In this document: positions 1 to 10,450 of the stretch, piece after piece
Position numbering within the stretch: the stretch's first letter is position 1
Layout of the letters: each line of letters opens with the position of its first letter
Assembly (NCBI GenBank): GCA_003152315.1
Contig: PLZV01000033.1
Coordinates: 39,689 to 103,688 of the forward strand
DNA from: Verrucomicrobiota bacterium
GTDB lineage: Bacteria; Verrucomicrobiota; Verrucomicrobiia; Palsa-1439
DNA: 64,000 nt
Direction: 5' to 3'
The notes under the pieces: model-generated
Database searches by the model: none
What the model was told of the DNA's origin: nothing
What the model saw: only the letters and a program-made list of their open reading frames with translations
Translations under genes and position numbers: made by a program

Positions 1-396
1 CGCAACAACGGCGGCGGCCACGCCAACCACTCCCTGTTCTGGACGATCATGAAGAAGGGCGGCGGCGGTGAACCCAAGGGCGCGTTGGCCGACGCGATCA
101 AGGGAACGTTTGGCGAGTTTGCGAAGTTCAAGGAGACGATCACGGGCAACGGCATGACGCGCTTCGGCAGCGGCTGGTCGTGGCTGGTCGTCACCAAGGA
201 CAAGAAACTGAAAGCGTACTCGACCGCCAATCAAGACAGCCCCCTTATGGAAGGCGATGTCCCGATCCTTGGCGTGGACGTGTGGGAGCATGCGTACTAC
301 TTGAAGTACCAGAACCTCCGCAAGAACTACCTCGACGCGTGGTGGAACGTCGTCAACTGGGACGAAGTGTCCGCGCGGTTCGGCAAGGCGAAGTAG
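1..396 (+). CDS. Superoxide dismutase (Fe/Mn family), C-terminal part, truncated by window start
   Basis: Frame open from base 1 ([17 protein letters not shown]...); conserved NxGGHxNHSLFW, GSGWSWLV and [28 protein letters not shown] motifs. Confidence 0.95.
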   Translation, partial: RNNGGGHANHSLFWTIMKKGGGGEPKGALADAIKGTFGEFAKFKETITGNGMTRFGSGWSWLVVTKDKKLKAYSTANQDSPLMEGDVPILGVDVWEHAYYLKYQNLRKNYLDAWWNVVNWDEVSARFGKAK

Positions 397-454
397 GCGT
401 CAGATTTGACGGCAACAAACGCAAGGGCGACCCAGGGGGGTCGCCCTTGTCATT

Positions 455-691
455 TCAGTCACGCCCGATCTTCTCCCAGGCATATTTGCCCTTGATGTGC
501 TGGAGGAAGAGCTTACCGGGCGATGGCGTGCGGGCGAGTTCTTCCCACACATTCTTGGGAACGGAAAAGTAGCGGTAAATGCCCGTGGCCTTGAACTCGA
601 TCTCGAGTGTTTCCGCCGCGCCATCGTAGCCGATGGAAGCAATGTCGCTTGAATTGACTGGTTGTCGTTGGATCTCAGCCATGGGAATCAA
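455..691 (-). CDS. KTSC domain-containing small protein
   Basis: 78 aa, VNSSDIASIGYD...LEIEFKATGIYRYFSVPKNVWEEL pattern typical of KTSC domain; 4-nt overlap with upstream gene. Confidence 0.75.
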   Translation of the reverse strand: MIPMAEIQRQPVNSSDIASIGYDGAAETLEIEFKATGIYRYFSVPKNVWEELARTPSPGKLFLQHIKGKYAWEKIGRD

Positions 692-1716
692 TCCGCGAGA
701 AAATCCACTTTCGCCGTCAGTTCCGGCGTCAGGAAACGGTCGGGGTTTTCGACCTGCACCTTGACTTGCAGCGTGCCTTTGGAGCGGTTCGCCTCCGGCG
801 CGATCTCCGCGACGTAACCGCCGTAGCTCTTGTCGGGATACGCCTCGGGGCTGATGCGGCAGCGCTGTTTCATGTGCACTTTCGGTGTGTCGGCTTCGTT
901 CAAGTCAATCTCCACCTGCAAATCAGTCAGATCAGCCATCGCCAGAAATGCAGTGCTCGGACCGTTCCCGCCGCCGAAGCTTTGCGGAACCACGAGTTCA
1001 TTCGGGTTCACCAGTTTCTCCAGAATCGTCCCGTTGATCGGCGCGTGGATCGTGCACCAATCCAGATACGTTTGCGCCAAGGCAAGTTGTCCCCGCGCCA
1101 TCTTCACCTCGGCCACATCGCCGTCGCGCACACGTTGCGCGTCATCCAGAGCGCTGACGCTATCGACATCCTTGTGCGACAACTCGATCTGCCGTTTCAG
1201 GTTCACTTCGGCATTGGTCAAGTTCGCGTCCGCCAACGCGAGGCGGCCTTCGGTTTCCATCACCCGGGCGCGGTATTCATCATCCTCGAGCGACACAATC
1301 ACGTCGCCCTTCTTCACCTCATCGCCCTTCTTCACACCGATCCATTTAACCGTTCCCATAAACTTCGGACTGATCTCAACGCGTTCGCGCGGGATGACGT
1401 AACCGCTTACCGTCAGTACGGAGACGCCGGCCCTGGCCGGTGCTGCCGGAGTCGAAGCCATCCCGGTTGTCGCGGCTGTTGCTGCGCCGGCGGCGGTTGT
1501 CGTTGCGGCGGATTGCTTCGGCGAAATGGCTTCCCCCCCACCTTTGCGCATCGCCAGGAAAATCACCACCGCGCCCAAAAGGACCAGAGCCACGATCACC
1601 AGCAGGAACTTCGGCCCGCCCCGACGACGGGACTTTTTCTCCGCGCCGATGTGCAGTCTCGACAACGGTTCGTTGGTCGCTTCGCTCATGTTTCCCATTG
1701 CTCCGTTCCTCATCAT
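688..1716 (-). CDS. HlyD/RND-type periplasmic adaptor (membrane fusion protein)
   Basis: N-terminal TM segment, SGYVIPRERVEISPKFMGTVKWIGVKKGDEVKKGDVIVSLEDDEY lipoyl-like motif, followed by ABC permease/ATPase genes. Confidence 0.85.
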   Translation of the reverse strand: MMRNGAMGNMSEATNEPLSRLHIGAEKKSRRRGGPKFLLVIVALVLLGAVVIFLAMRKGGGEAISPKQSAATTTAAGAATAATTGMASTPAAPARAGVSVLTVSGYVIPRERVEISPKFMGTVKWIGVKKGDEVKKGDVIVSLEDDEYRARVMETEGRLALADANLTNAEVNLKRQIELSHKDVDSVSALDDAQRVRDGDVAEVKMARGQLALAQTYLDWCTIHAPINGTILEKLVNPNELVVPQSFGGGNGPSTAFLAMADLTDLQVEIDLNEADTPKVHMKQRCRISPEAYPDKSYGGYVAEIAPEANRSKGTLQVKVQVENPDRFLTPELTAKVDFLAD

Positions 1717-1718
1717 CG

Positions 1719-2882
1719 TCAGACCGCGCGCAGTGCGTCAAGCACGGGTTTTCGCGCGGCGAGACGCGCCGGCAACAACCCGCCGAGCACGCCCATCACC
1801 AGGGCAAAGGCGATTCCCTTGGCCATCATCAGCGGTGTGACGCGAAACTGAAACGCCACCTCCGCAAATGTCGTCTGGCTGAACGTGCCCGATGACAGCA
1901 GGTTGAGCGGCAGGGAAATCACGCAGCCCACCACGCCGCCCAGAAGCGCGAGCACGACCGACTCAAGGAGGAACGACATGTAGATCTGGCTGCGCCGGAA
2001 ACCCAGCACGCGTAGCGTCCCGATCTCACGCGTGCGCGCACCGACCGCCGCATACATCGTATTCATCGCCGCGAAGGCCGCGCCGACGCTCATGATGACT
2101 GCCAGAAATGACGCCAGGAAACGAAACAATTCCGCCGACTGCGTTTGCTCGCGATAGTAGTCGGTTTCGGACACAACTTTGAGGCTTAACAACTTGTCCG
2201 TCAGCATCCGCTGTTTCAGTTGTTCCGCGGCGGCGCTGTCGACGGGACGAATCAAGACAGAGCCATAAAAGTCGCGCTTGAACGACGAGCGGGCTTCGTC
2301 CACATCGATCCAGATCTCCGATTCGTACGCGGTCCTTTGCGCGTCGAAAATCCCGACGACATGCCAGGTAATCCGCCCCGACTGGAAACTGTCCCCCACC
2401 CGGCAATGGGCAAAGCGGTCGGCGATGCGGCGACTCACGAGGCATTCGTGCAATCCCGGTTGAAGCATCCGGCCCTCGGTGATTCTGATTTGCGGACGCA
2501 GTTCCATCGCCACGTCGCTCACGCCGCGCACCAGCACGTTGGCGCTACCGCTGCCATTGATTCGATCCAACAGAATCAACACGATCATCTCCGCCGAGGC
2601 CAGCGGTTCGCCGCGCCCGTTGCGGGCGATGCCGTCGAGGTATTTGACGCGCCGCGCCTCCTCGCGGGTGATCTGGCTGCTGGATTCGGCGGTCGATCCC
2701 TTGCGCAACACGATCAGGTTGCGCACATCGCCGGTATTGATATACGTGGACTCGATCCCGTGCGCGAGCGCGCGGACGAGGATGAACACCAGGACGACCA
2801 GCGCGATGCCGAGCATCGTGGCGAGCGTCGAGTGCCAGCGCACGCGCAAACTGCGCAAATTGTAGCGGAGCGGGATTGCCAT
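1719..2882 (-). CDS. ABC transporter permease (FtsX/MacB-like)
   Basis: N-terminal TM, periplasmic domain, C-terminal TMs with GARTREIGTLRVLGFRRSQI motif. Confidence 0.85.
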   Translation of the reverse strand: MAIPLRYNLRSLRVRWHSTLATMLGIALVVLVFILVRALAHGIESTYINTGDVRNLIVLRKGSTAESSSQITREEARRVKYLDGIARNGRGEPLASAEMIVLILLDRINGSGSANVLVRGVSDVAMELRPQIRITEGRMLQPGLHECLVSRRIADRFAHCRVGDSFQSGRITWHVVGIFDAQRTAYESEIWIDVDEARSSFKRDFYGSVLIRPVDSAAAEQLKQRMLTDKLLSLKVVSETDYYREQTQSAELFRFLASFLAVIMSVGAAFAAMNTMYAAVGARTREIGTLRVLGFRRSQIYMSFLLESVVLALLGGVVGCVISLPLNLLSSGTFSQTTFAEVAFQFRVTPLMMAKGIAFALVMGVLGGLLPARLAARKPVLDALRAV

Positions 2883-2885
2883 GGC

Positions 2886-4034
2886 TCAGTCCAGTTCCTG
2901 CAGTCCCTCCACCACGGACATCTTGATACTCGTGTAAGCCGGCGCCAGGCTACTAACCAACCCCAGAACGGCGGCCACGACCAGGCCGAGCGCCAGAGTA
3001 TCGCCAGACACCGGGAACAACGGGATGTTCCCGTGGGACAGCTTGTAGATGTCGACGTGCGCAAACAGATACTTTGTGCCGAAACATCCAATCAATCCGC
3101 CCGTCATGGCCAGGCCGAACGATTCCGCCAGAATCAGGCCGAAGACGTCCAGCCCATTGAACCCGAGCGCCTTCAGGATGGCCATCTCCCGCGCCCGCTC
3201 GCGAATGGCCATGCTCATGGTGCTGGCCGTCACCAGCAGCATGGTGAAGACAATCACGGTGGAGATCGCGCCGAGAAACAATTTCACATTTCCCAACATC
3301 GAGATGAACGTGAGCTGGAAAGAGCGCTCGGTTTCGGTCTTCGTCTCCGCATCGGTGTTGCGAAACGCGGCGTCGATACGGGCTATTAAATCCGGAATTA
3401 CCTCCGCGCTCGCCGCCTTGATCCAAAAGGTGCCGACCAGGCCGCGGTCGTTCATCAACTCATTGAAGTAATCATGATGAAAGAACATGATCGTCTCGTC
3501 GACATTGTGGGCATGATACACACCGCGGATGGTCAACTCGGGATTGCACGGCCAAATCGAGCCCAGTAATGTGACTTTGTCCCCGATTTTCCAGCCGAAC
3601 CGCTCCATCAGCTTGCCGCCAACGACGCACGACGATTTCTCCTTGATGAAATCGGCTTCCTCCTGCGGCGCGACCACCATTTCAGGAAAGATCTTGAAAA
3701 TCCGATCCGCGTCCACGGCGAACTGCCCGAAATTGCTGAAGCTGGGGTCCTTGTAGATGCCGCCGAACCAGGTGAACTTCGAGCAATACTGCACTCCCGG
3801 CAGGCGCTCGATGCGGAGCTGGTATTTCTCGGGCAGTACGTTCGCCAACGAGACGCGGTGGCGGGTCACGATCCGCAGCGCGGACTGGTCCGACGTCGGC
3901 GGGTTCGTCATCAGGTGCAAGGCCGTCTGCAACGTCGTAAACAGGAACAGCGAGACCGCAACGCTCAGGACCGTGAGCGCCAGCCGTCGCTTGTTGCGAA
4001 ACGCGTTTCTGACAATAAAACCGGAGATTGTCAC
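2886..4034 (-). CDS. ABC transporter permease (FtsX/MacB-like)
   Basis: IRERAREMAILKALGFNGLDVFGLILAES FtsX motif; operonic spacing. Confidence 0.85.
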   Translation of the reverse strand: MTISGFIVRNAFRNKRRLALTVLSVAVSLFLFTTLQTALHLMTNPPTSDQSALRIVTRHRVSLANVLPEKYQLRIERLPGVQYCSKFTWFGGIYKDPSFSNFGQFAVDADRIFKIFPEMVVAPQEEADFIKEKSSCVVGGKLMERFGWKIGDKVTLLGSIWPCNPELTIRGVYHAHNVDETIMFFHHDYFNELMNDRGLVGTFWIKAASAEVIPDLIARIDAAFRNTDAETKTETERSFQLTFISMLGNVKLFLGAISTVIVFTMLLVTASTMSMAIRERAREMAILKALGFNGLDVFGLILAESFGLAMTGGLIGCFGTKYLFAHVDIYKLSHGNIPLFPVSGDTLALGLVVAAVLGLVSSLAPAYTSIKMSVVEGLQELD

Positions 4035-4046
4035 GACGGAAACATC

Positions 4047-4769
4047 CTACTTGGCAAACCCCATGGAGAGGTTGCGCTGCGTTTGTCCCTCCTCATTGAG
4101 CAGTTCTCCCTTTTCCAAATGCACGATGCGGCGCGCGTAGGCCGCGGCCTTTGGATCGTGGGTCACCATGATGACTGTCTTGGCCGCCTCTTGATTGAGC
4201 CGCTGCAGCAACCCCAACACATCCGCCGCAGCGTGGGCGTCGAGGTTGCCGGTCGGTTCATCGGCCACCAACAGCGTCGGGTCTGTCACCAGCGCGCGGG
4301 CGATGGCGACACGTTGCTCCTGGCCGCCTGACAACTGCCGCGGCAAATGTTTCATGCGGTCGGCCAGACCGACCAATTCCAAAGCGGCGGTGACATGTTC
4401 GCGGCGTTCGCCGGCGCTGAGCGCCGTCAGCAACAGCGGGAGTTCCACGTTCTCGAAAGCGGTCAGCACGGGGATGAGATTGAACGTTTGAAAGACAAAG
4501 CCGACGTGTGTGTTGCGCCAGTCGGCCAGGTCGGTTTCGCTGAGCTCGGCCACATTTGTGCCCTGCACGAGGCACTGGCCGCTGGTTGGACGGTCGATCC
4601 CCGCGAGGATGTGCAACAAGGTGCTCTTGCCCGAGCCGCTCGGCCCCATCAACGCCAAAAACTCGCCCGCCGCAATGTCCAGGCCGACGTGATCGAGCGC
4701 CACTACCTCGATCTCGCCATGCCCGTACACCTTCGTCAGGTCACGAATCTGGACCATCGGTTCCTGCAT
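4047..4769 (-). CDS. ABC transporter ATP-binding protein (LolD/MacB-type)
   Basis: Walker [10 protein letters not shown], signature [15 protein letters not shown], Walker [13 protein letters not shown]. Confidence 0.95.
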   Translation of the reverse strand: MQEPMVQIRDLTKVYGHGEIEVVALDHVGLDIAAGEFLALMGPSGSGKSTLLHILAGIDRPTSGQCLVQGTNVAELSETDLADWRNTHVGFVFQTFNLIPVLTAFENVELPLLLTALSAGERREHVTAALELVGLADRMKHLPRQLSGGQEQRVAIARALVTDPTLLVADEPTGNLDAHAAADVLGLLQRLNQEAAKTVIMVTHDPKAAAYARRIVHLEKGELLNEEGQTQRNLSMGFAK

Positions 4770-4816
4770 CCTGGTGGAATTTTAGCACAAGCCCGCTGGA
4801 ATTGTCGCACCAAGTT

Positions 4817-5749
4817 TCAATGGACGAGGGTCAGCGCGATCACCCCGGCCACCGCGATGATGCCGCCGATGAGGGATCGTCCGCCGGGGCGGTCACCCTC
4901 GAACCGCCAGGCAAATGGAATCACCGCCAGCGGCAACGTGGCGACGATGGCCAGCACGATCCCGCTCGGTGTCGTTGACAACGCCCATTGATAGCAGGCC
5001 ACCCCGAGAACGGGTCCGCCCAGCGTGTTCACCAGCACCCACGGCCAGGCTTTGCGCCATTCAACGCGGCTGGCGATCGTCGCCTGCCGACCGCGCACCC
5101 AGACGAAGTAAATCGCCGCGACGCCGAGGCCGCCCAGAATGCGCTGGTATGCCGCCGTGCCGCCGTCGATGCTCTGGCCCGCCTCGTGCACCAACTGATA
5201 CGCCTTGCGGCTCAGCACCGCGCCCCCGCCCTGCCCGATGGCCGCGAGCACGCCGAAGATCGTTCCGCTGAAGAGATGCTTGCGGTCAAGATGCAGGTGG
5301 TTTCCCGGTGCGAGCGCCACGGCGATGCCGGCCAGAATGATCAGACCCGCGATACTCTGCGCAACACTGAGCGTCGTCCCGAGCCAGAGCCATTCGAGCA
5401 GCGCACCGATGGGCGCCGCAAGACATTGCGCGAGCAGCAGCGTGAGCCGCGAGCCAAGGCGCGGCAATGCTTCGTACAGAGCGAAGTCGCCCAATCCGAA
5501 GCCGACGAACCCGCTCCAAACAAAGAACCAGAGTCCTGCGCCGCCGAGACCTTTCCCAAACCCGTGCGCCCACAGCGCGAGCAGAACGGTGGCGAGGCCC
5601 AGCCGGGTGAGATTGGCCACGGCGCTACCCAAATAGCGCGTGGACCGCGTGGCGCAGACGACGGAAACGGACCAGAGAAGAGTCGTGAGCAGTGCTGGCA
5701 ACATGGTGCGAAGGAGATAACAGACGCGGGCGCGCGAAACAAGCGCCAC
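4817..5749 (-). CDS. EamA/DMT-family transporter
   Basis: About 10 hydrophobic segments, two EamA-like halves. Confidence 0.8.
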   Translation of the reverse strand: MALVSRARVCYLLRTMLPALLTTLLWSVSVVCATRSTRYLGSAVANLTRLGLATVLLALWAHGFGKGLGGAGLWFFVWSGFVGFGLGDFALYEALPRLGSRLTLLLAQCLAAPIGALLEWLWLGTTLSVAQSIAGLIILAGIAVALAPGNHLHLDRKHLFSGTIFGVLAAIGQGGGAVLSRKAYQLVHEAGQSIDGGTAAYQRILGGLGVAAIYFVWVRGRQATIASRVEWRKAWPWVLVNTLGGPVLGVACYQWALSTTPSGIVLAIVATLPLAVIPFAWRFEGDRPGGRSLIGGIIAVAGVIALTLVH

Positions 5750-5753
5750 ATTC

Positions 5754-6152
5754 CTACTTGGAGACGCTGATGTAGGAAGGCTGTCCCTGGACGTGCTCGA
5801 CTGTTATCTGCAACCCGTACTTCTGCGCCAGCAACCACAAAGCCTGGCGGCGCGTGACTTCGTTGGCGTGCAACGTGACCATTAGCGATTCGACGGGCGC
5901 GTCCGCCCGGGTAATCGCCAGTTTCATTCCGGCGAAGGCATCGGTCAACGGCAGGTGCATGATGCGCACCTCTGGAAGATCAACGTTCAGGCGCACGTCC
6001 AACCACTGGTTTAGCGAACTATCCGACGAATTCAGAAAGCCCTGGAGCGCCGGCATCGTCGTCGCGCATGAGATCGCCAGCGAAATTACAAACAGTAAAA
6101 GCGCCGGCCGCAGGAGTCGCATTCGTTTGGTGTTTTCGTAAATGCTGGTCAT
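5754..6152 (-). CDS. Small secreted protein with STN-like (secretin/TonB short N-terminal) region
   Basis: Signal peptide; LPLTDAFAGMKLAI...VTLHANEVTRRQALWLLAQKYGLQITVE resembles STN-domain proteins. Confidence 0.5.
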   Translation of the reverse strand: MTSIYENTKRMRLLRPALLLFVISLAISCATTMPALQGFLNSSDSSLNQWLDVRLNVDLPEVRIMHLPLTDAFAGMKLAITRADAPVESLMVTLHANEVTRRQALWLLAQKYGLQITVEHVQGQPSYISVSK

Positions 6153-6155
6153 GGT

Positions 6156-6638
6156 TCAATGCCCGTCTAAAGGCGGCTCGTTGAGCTGGTGTTTCAACTC
6201 TTTCTCGCCGGCCGGAGTGAATGCCGGGATTTGACGCCCGTTGATCTGCGCCTTCTTCCTGGTTTGATCAGCCTGCTTCCTGGTTTGATCAGCTTGCTTC
6301 CTGGCCTCATCGTTCGGCACGTCGACTGCCGCGCGCCGGGTGGTGAAATTCGCCTGAGGCAGGGTTGGCCTGGAAATCGTGGACATTCCCAACGTGTTGA
6401 ATTCCGCTTTTTCTTGATCGGTATCCTGAAACTTGAGGTTGCCCTTCGAGAGCGAAGAACCGGACAAATCGCGCGTCGGCTGCGAGAGCGTGTCGAACTG
6501 CACATTGCCGAAGTTGACCGTTTTGCCGGTTACATCTGCCTGCTTCGTGACGTCGATGGGCTTCACAATCTGGGCCTGAGCCGGCGAGGAAAGCGACGCC
6601 GCAAGAACAACCGCCAGTAATGTAAAGCCAAGCTTCAT
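6156..6638 (-). CDS. Hypothetical secreted protein with short heptapeptide repeats (KQADQTR)
   Basis: Signal peptide from internal ATG at 6638 (MKLGFTLLAVVLAASLSSPAQAQ); adjacent to the STN-like gene. Confidence 0.5.
   Translation of the reverse strand: MKLGFTLLAVVLAASLSSPAQAQIVKPIDVTKQADVTGKTVNFGNVQFDTLSQPTRDLSGSSLSKGNLKFQDTDQEKAEFNTLGMSTISRPTLPQANFTTRRAAVDVPNDEARKQADQTRKQADQTRKKAQINGRQIPAFTPAGEKELKHQLNEPPLDGH
6252..6314. repeat. 21-bp tandem repeat, about 3 copies, in-frame within CDS 6156-6638
   Basis: Consecutive units cttcttcctggtttgatcagc / ctgcttcctggtttgatcagc / ttgcttcctggcctcatcgtt. Confidence 0.8.
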
Positions 6639-6790
6639 GACGAGATTCCCGAAGGCGCATTCCCGCGCCAATTCAAGAATACCAAGACCATGAGCCGCAA
6701 GCAAGCCGAAGAAATCTGCCGCGCCAAGAACTGCCGTCGCAGGTGGAACTCACCTGCGACGGCTGGAAGCACTTCACAGGTAAATCTAAA

Positions 6791-8146
6791 TCACGAGCGC
6801 CTGCGCCTGCGCGATCGCCTTGCCAGTGCGAGCCCGAGCGCCCCCAACCCCAATGCCGCCAACTCGATTGTCGAGGGTTCGGGAACCGTCGCCACGTTTT
6901 CGATCCAGAAGCCCACGACTCCACGAAACGTCACGTTTGTGGCAGCGTTGGCATCGACCCCACTGGGGAGGATCGTCATTGTATGCTCTACGGATGAGGT
7001 CGTTGTGCCATTCTGATTGGGATCGTCGATGTACTTCAGAGTGTACGAGACGATGTTAGTGCCATTGAGATTCGGGGTAATGCTGCTGACAAAGGCTGCG
7101 TGCGCGCCCTGGTTGAAGGAGTTCGTGCCCTGTTGCCTGACACCCCAAGAGAGGTAAACCTCAACATCACCTGTCCGACCCAGCGAGTTGATTGCCATGG
7201 GGAAAGCCGCAGCGCCATTATTGCTGTAAAACCCGCTGTACAGAGCCGTGTTGGTGTACACGGTCGGCATGATCCCCAATCCATTCGTGGCGAAATACGC
7301 GTTCGCGCCGGAAACAAAATTAGAATTCGCGGTGCCGGAGCTGTTGGCGCCGGTGGAACTCCGCATGTAATTGGTTAGCGTGCCGTAAATCTGCTGCGGG
7401 GTCTGTGTCACGCTGATCGACGTAGGAAACATCCGTGATAGATATGCGATCGAACGGGCCTTGGCGCCGGGGCCGCAGCCGTTTTGAGATTCAGCGATCC
7501 CCGGGATGTTTGTACTCGCGGTGCTGATGGCCCCTCCTTGAACCCTGGACACGGTCGTACCGGTCGGCGCGCCGACGAAATCCTCCGCTTGTTGCGCAGA
7601 TTCGTCACCGACGTCGCTGGGGCCATCTCCAGCCTCCACGACGGTTCCTTCCACTCGATCATGGTTCGCCACCGAGGCAGGCGCCAATGGCCCGCCTGGT
7701 TCGAGAGCCAGAGGGGCACTGGTAAGGGTGAGTGAATAATTCAAGCTGCTGACCGCCGTGCCGTCCGCCTGACCGAGGTCGAAATTCACCTGGGTCGGCA
7801 GATCGCCGCCGGCAAGGTTCCCGATGTTGGCGAAGCTCACCGGCAGATTCTCCACAGCCCAGTTGTTATTGCTGCCGCCACCTACCGACGTGACGATGTT
7901 CACGTAGCCGTAAAACCCCCCGAATCCGTCGGCCGTCATCGAACCGGCGTCGGTGGCTGAAAAGGCTACGGTGGCTTCTCCGTATTGGGAATTTTGGTCC
8001 TCGAATCCTATATTGGCGTTTCCCCAAGAAACCTGATCGAAATTGACGCTGACGGCGTGGGCTGGCGCAGCGATTAGTGTCAGTGAAGTAATCACCGCGC
8101 TGACAAAGACAAAAACCGAAATGCGATTAACGTGGTTCATGTGCAT
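6791..8146 (-). CDS. PEP-CTERM sorting domain protein
   Basis: Signal peptide; C-terminus VPEPSTIELAALGLGALGLALARRSRRRRRS. Confidence 0.85.
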   Translation of the reverse strand: MHMNHVNRISVFVFVSAVITSLTLIAAPAHAVSVNFDQVSWGNANIGFEDQNSQYGEATVAFSATDAGSMTADGFGGFYGYVNIVTSVGGGSNNNWAVENLPVSFANIGNLAGGDLPTQVNFDLGQADGTAVSSLNYSLTLTSAPLALEPGGPLAPASVANHDRVEGTVVEAGDGPSDVGDESAQQAEDFVGAPTGTTVSRVQGGAISTASTNIPGIAESQNGCGPGAKARSIAYLSRMFPTSISVTQTPQQIYGTLTNYMRSSTGANSSGTANSNFVSGANAYFATNGLGIMPTVYTNTALYSGFYSNNGAAAFPMAINSLGRTGDVEVYLSWGVRQQGTNSFNQGAHAAFVSSITPNLNGTNIVSYTLKYIDDPNQNGTTTSSVEHTMTILPSGVDANAATNVTFRGVVGFWIENVATVPEPSTIELAALGLGALGLALARRSRRRRRS

Positions 8147-8422
8147 TGATCCCCCCTGAAGTCGTGGAGTACACGACAACTGTTCTGGTTTGGTGGTTGA
8201 TCCCTACAGGTTACTCCGGATGAGTGAGAACCGTCGGCTTCGACAAAGACATGTCGATTAAGCCAGCTGCGACCTCGCCAATGAGAGTTAGGTGCTCGCC
8301 TCACCGAATTCTCCTACTGCCCCAAGACGGGGGGATTTTTACTGAAAAGTTATCCATAATTGCAAGAAAAAAATGCCCGTATTTGCAGGATTGGCGGTCG
8401 TAACCCCATCGGAAGTAAGTCG

Positions 8423-8452
8423 CCCTCTCCCTCCAAAACAAGGAGAGGGTCT
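8423..8452. repeat. REP-like hairpin CCCTCTCC...GGAGAGGG
   Basis: ccctctccctccaaaacaaggagaggg, same sequence class as 62647-62676. Confidence 0.5.
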
Positions 8453-8472
8453 TGTCTGAACGCTGCCGCAGA

Positions 8473-9921
8473 TTACGGCGAGCTGATACGGTAGAAGCGT
8501 TGCGGGAAGTTTGTCGCCTGCGGGTCGATAAACTGAAACTGGCCCGGCGAGACTTCCGTGCCGCTGCCAAGCGCCGTCCAGTTGGTCAGCGGTACCGTCA
8601 TGTCGGGGGATGTCAAAACCGTGTTGGTCCCGTAGGGGATGTTGGTATAAACGAGCTGGAACGTGCCGTCTGGTAGCTTTGCCGCACTGGTGATGACTGC
8701 CAGGTCCTGCTCCAGTTGAACCTTGACCACCTGATTCGGGCGACTGTCCTGTCCGAAATAGGCGTAGCCACGAACCGGGTCGAAGACTGCCGATCGAAAA
8801 AAGACCTCACCGAAAGGAAGGTTCGTGCCGTCCCCGGCCCAGTTATTGGTGGTAACGCCATTGGGTGGAGTTATGCTGCTCGTGCCTCCCTGCAATTGCA
8901 AATAACCGATTTCGACGGGCGGATTGGTTCCATTGAGACCAATTTGATACACCCTGCCGGGATAACTATTGTCGTCCGCGAAATAGACGTATCCTCCCAG
9001 GGGATCAATGACCGAAGCGGCCAGTCGTCCTTCGCCTGGATGGAGATTGACCCGGCCGACCAGCGTCGGTGCCACATCTCCATCTTCCAGCTTCACCTTG
9101 TAAACTTTGCCCGGGAGATTGGTGTCGCTGTCGTAGGTCCCGTAGTAGGCATAACCATGGAGCGTGTCAATCGAGCCGCCATCAATATTATCGCCCACCG
9201 TGTCCAGGCTGACGGCGCCGATGCGCACAGGCGCGTTCGTGCCGGGTGTGAGCTTGATCTTCACGACTTGGGGGATGGTGGGAGCGAGACCTGGCAAAGT
9301 CGCAAAATAAGCGTAGCCCTTTTGCGCATCCACACGGCCAACCCAAAAGCTGGTCTCCCCGTTAGTGAGGGTCACGGAACCGAGTTCCGTAAACGTGGAG
9401 AGCGCCACTTTCGCCACCTTGGCGGGATTCCCCGAAACTGTGCAGAGAACGTATCCGTAGTGATTGGAAGGATTGGGGTCAGAGTCGTCGATGACGACGC
9501 AAGCGGCGCTACCCGCGGCCAGAGCGAGTGAGCCAGCGCTGCTGACTGGATTGGTTCCCGCTCCCAACGCATACCGATTAAGGGTTGTTCTGGCCATGTA
9601 GGCATACCTGGCCGCTGAGTCGATCGCGCTTTCCGAAAATTGTCCCGTGAAGAAAGCCGGGCCGACTTGCGCGGGCAGATTCCCCGTGATATCGAGCTTG
9701 AAGAGGTAGGTGCCGACGAAATACGCATAACCGCTGGTCGGATCGATGAAGGCGGTATACATCCCCTTGTCATCGGGGAGAGGAACTCCGTTGGTATCGA
9801 GGAGTGTGTTGTGTCGCGGGACGAGGATTGTATGGCCAATCCGCTGCAGGCTTACAGCATGGGCCGGCAAGGCCAAACCAAACACGAGCGAAGCGACCAT
9901 CAGCAGAAACCTGCATCCCAT
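8473..9921 (-). CDS. Secreted repeat protein (GYAYFxT repeats, beta-propeller-like)
   Basis: Signal peptide from ATG at 9921; repeated GYAYFGTY/GYVYFADD/GYAYFATLP units; C-terminal FYRISSP typical of verrucomicrobial secreted proteins. Confidence 0.7.
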   Translation of the reverse strand: MGCRFLLMVASLVFGLALPAHAVSLQRIGHTILVPRHNTLLDTNGVPLPDDKGMYTAFIDPTSGYAYFVGTYLFKLDITGNLPAQVGPAFFTGQFSESAIDSAARYAYMARTTLNRYALGAGTNPVSSAGSLALAAGSAACVVIDDSDPNPSNHYGYVLCTVSGNPAKVAKVALSTFTELGSVTLTNGETSFWVGRVDAQKGYAYFATLPGLAPTIPQVVKIKLTPGTNAPVRIGAVSLDTVGDNIDGGSIDTLHGYAYYGTYDSDTNLPGKVYKVKLEDGDVAPTLVGRVNLHPGEGRLAASVIDPLGGYVYFADDNSYPGRVYQIGLNGTNPPVEIGYLQLQGGTSSITPPNGVTTNNWAGDGTNLPFGEVFFRSAVFDPVRGYAYFGQDSRPNQVVKVQLEQDLAVITSAAKLPDGTFQLVYTNIPYGTNTVLTSPDMTVPLTNWTALGSGTEVSPGQFQFIDPQATNFPQRFYRISSP

Positions 9922-10450
9922 GGGATTACCCTTGCGCCGTGTCCAAACATTTGTCAATCGCGTAGGCGCTCGGCAAGGTTCACTGTTTACGATTAACCCC
10001 TCTTCTCAACTCACACTGGCAATGGGAAGCCATTCGCCGATTCCATTGGAACTCCGCACCGATGACCATGAACCCCAGGTTTTTATTGGCTTCTGGCGTT
10101 ATTCTACAGGGTAAATTCCTTGACTAGAGGATCGTATTTTGATTTACTCCTTGGTAGCGAAGAAGCGAGTAAAAGTTAGGCGAGTCGATTCCTCATTCGC
10201 AGTGTCTCTTTCGGATTGAGGAACCAAGCAAAGCGCCTTGCAAGATGCGAGTACTCTCAAGGGCGAGAGCACCCGGTAGAGGGCATTGCTTTCCAGGGGT
10301 GTACCCTGCCTTACCTGCCGGATTCACCACTTCTTCCCGCCAGTGTTGCGTTTCATTTCCGGCAACATCTGGATGCAACGAGAGCGCTTTATGATGAATG
10401 TGGTTCGAAACAAAAATGCGGGGGATAAGAACGAAAGACGAGAACCTACG

